From positions 12,429,869-12,493,868 of the forward strand of contig OX243822.1 of assembly GCA_945859605.1 (NCBI GenBank): a stretch of DNA of 64,000 nt. Reading direction: 5' to 3'. Source of the stretch: Lumbricus rubellus. Taxonomy: Eukaryota; Annelida; Clitellata; Crassiclitellata; Lumbricidae. The notes below the pieces were generated by a model. The model ran no database searches. It worked only from the letters and a program-made list of their open reading frames with translations, and was not told the origin of the DNA. The position numbers were made by a program, and so were the translations under genes. Positions 53,701 to 61,600 of the stretch are shown here, one piece after another (the stretch's first letter is position 1; each line of letters opens with the position of its first letter).

Positions 53701-56700
53701 TTAAAATTTCGAACGACCATTTTAAAAAAAGTCTTTCGCTTAAAATCTACAATTTGTGCTCCAAAATCAAAACTTTTGCGACTTTTTCACCGCCGTGATA
53801 AAAACAGCTAGATCCTGACAAAACAAAATGCCTAGAAACCTAGATAAGGTCGAAAAACCTAGATATACATGTAGGTGGAAAAAGCTGTGAGTGGCATCCC
53901 TGAGAAAGGATGAAATTACATGATGTAAGAAAATTAAACCCACTAACCCGTGTCTAACCAACATCATCTCGTACGTCTGTATTATCTTCTCTGTGAAGAA
54001 CTTCACCTTCTGCAGATTCCGCTTCTGACAGACTTCATCGAGGGCGGCCAAAAGGTCGGAGTACTCGCCCTTGGGAAGTACTATGCCTGGGAAGAGATCA
54101 GAGATGATGCCCTGGAAAAGTGGAATGTCCTGCGCCAGGAACTTCGGAAGATTCACATCCATGATCGATCGTAACATCTGAAAAAAGACGATGCTGCTAA
54201 AAATCAAGTAGAAATTCAACCAAGATATCACAAGTCACAACAGCTTAACCATTTTGTATTGTATTGTATTTAACATTTATAATGCGCCTCTATTATGGTG
54301 AACCGTTCAGAGGCGCTCCCAATGCGCAAAGCCCCGTGAGAAGAAACAGGTTTTGAGAAGAGACAAAGCAGAGGAGAGACTACCAGAAAGAAGTGTAAAA
54401 ACTGCAAAATGAGGGTATAGGCTGCCTCAGACCATTTACATAATACACTTTGGTCAATAAAGGTCTAACGGTCTAACCCTTTGCCGACAGAGGGCACATG
54501 ATTCCCCAATTTAATACACTAAAAGTGTTTAAAAAAGAAGTGCCACGACGCTCCTTACCTTTCCAAAAGAAGTGCCAGGACGCCCCTTACATTTTCAGGT
54601 GTGCTGGTCAAATCAGTGGTAGGACGGCATAGAGATTTGAAAATAAGTGCCAGAACGCCGTCCATGACCGTCCTGCCACACTTTAAGCCCTGCACTTGTT
54701 CGGTAAAGGGTTAATGACTTAACACTTTAACGATGACAATGTACGTATGCAGCAAACATGACACATATCACCAGTTTCTTGAATGCACAAACAGCACATA
54801 CCAGAACGTTTTCATCTTCATCGTTATGTGTAAGCTTGAGATTGCCGGCAGCAGAGAGCACGGCCTTGACAGCCCTCATCCCATAATCATAGTGAAACTG
54901 AGAGGACAGTTGTTCAGAGCACAGCTTATACGTCGTCACCGTCTTCACCGCCAACGTACGAGCATTCATGAACCCATACGAGTAGAGGCTGATCTCTGCA
55001 ATCATCGCGTAGTCGGGGACCATCATGGCGACAGTTCGGAAGAGGACCTTGAGGTTGTCGGGGAGCTCTGAGCGCCCTGCGTACCCGGGGTTCATTGTGA
55101 TGCAGACGTAGCACATCGGGTTGAGTCGCAGCTCCGTCCCTTCGAATAGGAAGGTGTCGACGTGTGTCTGGACCGCACGGATGATACATAGGATCTACAA
55201 TATAAGAAATATTCTGAGTTTTCGTATCTGTAATCAATCATTCTCTAGGTTGAGTTTCTAGAACCTGTCAAAGAGTGAACAAGGGTAGAGGCAGCACCAG
55301 GGCTTAAAGCGTGGCAGGATGGTCATGGACGGCGTTCATGCACCTAGTTTAAAATCTGAACTCCGTCCTGCAACTTATTGGCCAGCACAGCTTGGAAAGG
55401 TAAGGGGCGTCCTGGCACTTCTTTTGGAAAGGTAAGAAGCGTCCAGGCACGTCTTTTCCCGCACTTTAAGCACTGGGCATCACCGAATCAGAGAGTGGGA
55501 TATCACCTTCAGACGGTGTATATATTTTGGTATGCATGTATGTGTGGTTCTACCACTGGACGTCCTCTCCGCTCTTTAGTCCATGCTGACCTTCTAGTAC
55601 CATGGTCTTGTACTGTCACAGGCTCACAGCACAGCCTAACGCCTTTGACTCTGTTGGCACCTTGCTGTGAAATGACCTTCCTGCTATTGTAGTTACTCGC
55701 GCTGAGCTATTATCTGGGGCACTACTATTTCTTGCCGTTGTCTTAAGGCTTCTTTTTCGAGGGGTTCATTTAGGGTTAGGATTAGGGTTCATCACACTGG
55801 AAGCACCTCTGATTAGGTTGTACTGCATGCGAGAGGTGCTCTATAGATTAATAAGTTAGTAAATAGAATGGAATAGAATAGAAGAAACTCCGCCACTCTG
55901 CCAGTGCCAGTCCCAAGCCTGGATAAAGGAGGAGGGCGTCGCTAGTTATCTTTGTTATCACACAGTAACGTTAAACTGCAGCTACTACTAATAGAATAGA
56001 ATATATTAGGCCTATTTAGTTATCACATGTATCTGATGATATCGTAAGCGTAGTGATCTTAATTGGAATATGATATCTTACTTGTTGAGCCACTACCGAC
56101 AAGACTTCAAGTTCAATCCGATTAAACTCATCAAAACACGCCCACGCACCAGATGAGGCCAGACCTTTCAGGAACTAAAGTTAAAAATCACAGAAAATAT
56201 TAAGCCAAATCTTTTGACAGTATGCCTACATGAAACTCTAACATCAGCACACTTTGAAAATGATCATTCAATAAATGTCCACCACCAGTTCCTGATGCCA
56301 TACATTTTGCAACAATGGGTACAAATAAATGACCTCCATTGTACCTGGCCTTTTTTGGCAAATTCACTGCACCCCTCACTCTCGGTCTGCATTTGTTTCG
56401 AGCATATAGACATGATGTCATAGATACATGCATGCAGATAATCATTAGACCAGCTACAACTACATGTACAACAAAAGTCATACGACTAGATAACAAGAAA
56501 ATAATTTGTCTTCAACAGACTACAATATTAGATTAGACAATTTAGTGTCTGGCTGTTCAGACCTTTCCCATAGCGATGTAATCGAGTCCATCTGAACAGT
56601 TAAAGACGACACACTGAACGGCCAACGCCTTTGCCAGGTCCTTCGTTGTTTCCGTCTTTCCAGTTCCAGCTGGTCCTTCTGGAGCGCCGTTGAGGTTCAG

Positions 56701-57620
56701 GTGGAAAGCTCCCATCAGCGTTCGATAGCATCGGTCAGTCAGCGGAGTGATGACCAGCCTAGACGACAAAGACAGCTCAATTATTATATACTATAGCTGG
56801 GGTACCCGGCGTTGCCCGGGAATTTTAGGATTCGGGCCGCTCCCCGCCAATCCCTCCCTCCGTCCGACCATCCCACTCCCACCCTCCATCCGTCCGTCCG
56901 TTCCTAATCCCTCCCTCCATATCTCTCTCCACCGCCTCCCAACCCCCACCACACCCCACCACACTCCGACCTACACCTGTACGCGACCCGTGAAATTTTG
57001 ATATCCGAAAAAATTTCTTCACGTACGTCTATGGCCACGAACCTCACAGAGGCATTAGATTAGGATCACCACGCCTTAAGACAAACATTGTTCAAAACGA
57101 TCATTAACAAATAACTGATCACCGTACTGTAACCAGTCATACAATATATATCATTAGTTAACAGTACTGGTTGAAGATTTAACCTCACCTCGCAGTATTA
57201 CCAAGGTACTCGTAGGCGTACTTGACCTTGGCATTGATGATGCTCACGTTAACATTATCATCCTCCCAGTAGTACCTCATCTGAGCCAACCAGTTGAAGT
57301 CATTCTCAGATTCGACCTTGGCCTTCACAAGCTCGAGCACCACATCTCGAGCATGGACATCGATAACCACGAGCGCTCCGAGCGCGATCCGCTGCTGCTT
57401 GTTCAGCTGACCTCGCACGAGTTCCACGACGTCTCCGAGCTGTTGGTTAAGGAACTCCCAGAAGTCTTCGAGACCGTTGGGACCGGCTCGGATTGCGTCG
57501 TGTACCTGTGATGTCCAGAAGATCTGGGAGACGCAGAGGATGACCTGACCAGGCCAGCCTTTCACCCAGACCGCACGAGCCTCAGACGAGTACGCCTAAT
57601 AAGAATAATAAGAACACTAA

Positions 57621-57653
<33 letters not shown>

Positions 57654-58571
57654 CATAATAGTAATAATAATAATAATAATAATAATAGTAATAAATATAA
57701 TTTCAAACTGACCCAACAAGTACGATAAGAATTCAAAGCGTAATCTTCCTTTATTTTCCAACTGGCGCAACGCAGGATCATTACAATCACTATTTTTAAT
57801 TTCCTATTTCTTTCTACACTTCTATAGCACCCCTTCAAGCTCACTACTCAGAGGCGCTCCCAAATACAGTGCGGACACTGAATCGGAGTTTCACGCCGAA
57901 TCGCACGAGCAATTGCGAGCGAATGACTTGCTCAAGGTCCCTACGCGGCGGCGGCTTGAGGTGGATTCGAACCTGCAACTCTCCAACTGCAAGGCAACAA
58001 ACATACCCACTACACCACTGCGCCCCACACTCCTGCTCACCTTCTGTGCGGCACCAATGACATCATGAATGGACATGAGCATGACGTCCTGGACTTGTAG
58101 AAGCCACTTTTCGACGGCGCCCCTCGCCACACTTGTCTGGATGACCTGGCTGAAGGTCACCTTCTCCTTCTCACCGCTGACCATCGCAAGGATGTCGAGC
58201 TGGTCGTCGAACTGGAGTTGGTTGATGCCCTCGAAGCATTTCTTGAGGTGTGGTTGAACGCGAGTTGGATCCTTCGTCTCAGAAAGGATCTCGAGCATCT
58301 CGTCGTTTGACAGGAAGAAGAATCTAGAAGAGGAAATCGAAAGAAAATGTCCTCTGCATTACGACGATGTCGCTATAGAAGTCATTGGACATGGAGATGT
58401 ACTACATTGGGCTTCCGCCTATCTGTCGTTGTCAAGGTGCCCTCGTAGCGGCATGGCTGCGTTACGGCGCCATAGAAATTGTCATTGTTATTATTATTAT
58501 TATTCCTGTTGCTTAGAGACCGTGCTGTATCCACTACTTGTACTCATGTTCTTTTTTTGTTTATTTGGCAA

Positions 58572-58610
<39 letters not shown>

Positions 58611-61600
58611 ATGAAGAACGGAAACAGTTTGATACTCGCAAGCCTCTATTAGGTTGGTCAGTAGTTGCAGTCTAACGTCACTGTGTGATAAAAAAGATCA
58701 TTGGCGACGCCCTCCTCCTTTTTTCCAGGCTTGTGACTGGCACTGGCAGCCCTACAAGGTTGACTCATCCTTTCACTCCCTAGGGGATGATGGTACAATG
58801 AGCTACCTTCTCAGCGATTGTCTTTTACTGACATACAGGTGTCTTGGAAAAGCTATTGGCGCTCACATGCAGGCAATAATTAATCACTCACCGAGGAAAG
58901 AAAAGCCGTTTCTTTTCCAGATAATTGTTGAGGCCTTTGTTGATGTGGTCAAGAAGGGCATTGCTCTCACGTAGTTTCTCCAACAGTCCTGTGGGGCTCG
59001 TTGCCTGCAGCACCTTTAGCACACAAAAACAAATGCAACGCATGCATTGAACTGGACAATACATTCCACAATAATGTACATGTAATGCTTATGTATAGTC
59101 AAGTGTATTGAAACCAGGCATATTTACTGACAATGCACAATTTAAGGAACACCTTTAGTGGTGGCATTCAACATCCTGAGCATACGCAAGCTATACATGG
59201 TCTCATCAAGTAAAAAAACTTATAGAGAAGAACCATAACCACCAAGATCACAGAATCACTGTTAGCATTACAGGTTATAAAAAGCGGCGTGGACATCCAG
59301 TGGTAGTTGATAGAGGCCACCTAATAGGATCACAGAGGTATACCGAGGAGCTTGACTCAAGAACATGATCAAGGGAAGCTGTGGCGCAACCTGAAGGGCG
59401 GATACAGAAACTTTTAACGGGGAGGGGGCCAAAAAATTATTTCTAGGCCTTGTGTCCGGGGGGAAAAAATTTCGTGTCCGTCCGCCCAAAAAGTTGATAA
59501 CTTAAAAAAAATTTTTTTAGTCACCTGCCAAAATTTTCGGGAAAATCATATCATTTCATCCGCCAAAAGAGTTGATGACCTTTTTTTAGTCCTCAGGCCT
59601 CAGGTTTGAACTTCTGGAAAACAGGCCATTTCCAAATGGGGGGCCACAATGCGTGGGCATTTCGTAATAGGGGGGGGGGCAAAATGTGCAATATATACAA
59701 TGTTCCACAGCATGTTCACTCCAAATGGGGGGCCACGATACATGGGCTTTCCTAAATGGGGGGGGGCATGGCCGGATAAGCCCCCCCTGGATCCGCCCCT
59801 GCGCAACCTACCAGCGGATGTTCAACGGTGTATTTCATGATGTCCTTCCAGCTGCGGTCGACGACCTGGAACATGCGTCCCTCCTCGGGCATCTGCTGAA
59901 TGATGTCCTCCGAACAGAAGATCGGATCCAGATACAACCACTGCGCCTGGACCTTCAGCCACTCGTCGATGATGTCCTGGATCGTGATCATCCGGTCCTC
60001 CCACTCCTTGATCTCCTTCTCGAATGGTTTGATGAACGGTGAACCACGCATCGCCTGCGTTCTAACGATTTGATCGTCGAGCATCACCTATATGTGGCGC
60101 CGCACACCGTAATCAGCGTTAATTAAGGTGATTTTCCAAGATATTGAGTTTGATACATCGTTTGAAAGGCCTTGTCTCAGCCGTCAAAATGACACAAAAA
60201 TTATTGCTCTAGCTTAATTCTAACCGAGGATAATAAGGAAATAAGTGATATAATTAAATGAATTGATTAATTAATTAATTAAATTTATTCAATAAAAAAT
60301 AATATGCATATCAAGAGCATTAAAATAGCTTAGCAAATTGTAAATTTTTTCACAAAAATTAAGAATCACAAACATACTATTTCCCTAATATCTCTGATGT
60401 GTAATCTACGACTTAATGCTGATTACGGTATGCGGCGCCACATATATAATATTCGTTAATCAGAAATCAGGTTGACAAGCCGCAAACACAGTTACAAGAT
60501 GAAGAGAAAAAATAGTATTTAAAAAATAGTTTGTTCATTGTTCACGGGTTACTTTTACCTGGATTTCATCGACCGATGCAAGGATTGAAACGCCAGTGTC
60601 GCGATATTGCGTTGTGTTGAAGAGAACCATCTGCCAGTCGTCCACCATCTTCTTCTTTGCCTTCTCAATCGAATATTCCTAAAATAAGATGAAAATATAT
60701 ATTGAATATTTCTAAAATAATATATCTATATATTGAATATTCCTAAAAAAGATGTTAAAAATATATCTTCTTCTTTGCTTTCTCAATCGAATATTCCTAA
60801 AAAATAATCGTCACTCAGGGCTGAGAGTGGTTTGTGAAAAAGGAGCCGGGTCTGTTTGCGGGCGGACGCCGAAACATTTTCCCGCTTCGCCGACTTTTAA
60901 TTTGTTCTTACGACCTTTTTTTCAGCATTCGTCTATTTTCCACACCGTTATTCTATCATACGCTGTGGGGTGGCGATGGGCAGAGTCACAGAGGAAAATG
61001 TAGACGCTGCATAGCCCGATGTGCAATCCTGCACGGGAAGGTTCCTTGAACTTCCTTCCCGTACAGGACTGCACAACGGTCAAAGGTCTAAGGGACGTCA
61101 AGCTAAGCCAGTGAACAGGTCAGCTCCCAGATGGCGCACGATAGCATATTGGTTAGCGCAGTGGACTGCCATGCCGGGAGGCCAGAGTTCAAATCCCCAC
61201 GAGGTCAAAGGTTTCTGATCCCTCTGCGCCCCTAGTTAGTCCAAAAAACATTCTTCTGCAGTTTCCAGAAACTCCTCCACTGTTTGCACTCTGAAAGTGC
61301 CAGTCCCAAGCCTGGATATGAGGAGATGACATTGTTTCTTCTTTTTTTTTTTATTGCTCCCAGAAAATCGTATTTTTAAACAGTTGAAAACAACAAAATG
61401 TGATACAAGAAATTGAACAAGTCAGTCTAACCTTGGTGGCTGACGTGCTGATCATTTCGAACTGTTCCATGAACGGCGCAATGTTGAGTCGCAAGACTTT
61501 GCGCAGAGTCGTACTCGAGTCGGGCATCAGGTCGAACCTTGCGATGTCCGACATGTGCTTCCAGTGACGACTGCGGAGTCCCGGGTTACACATGACAGAT

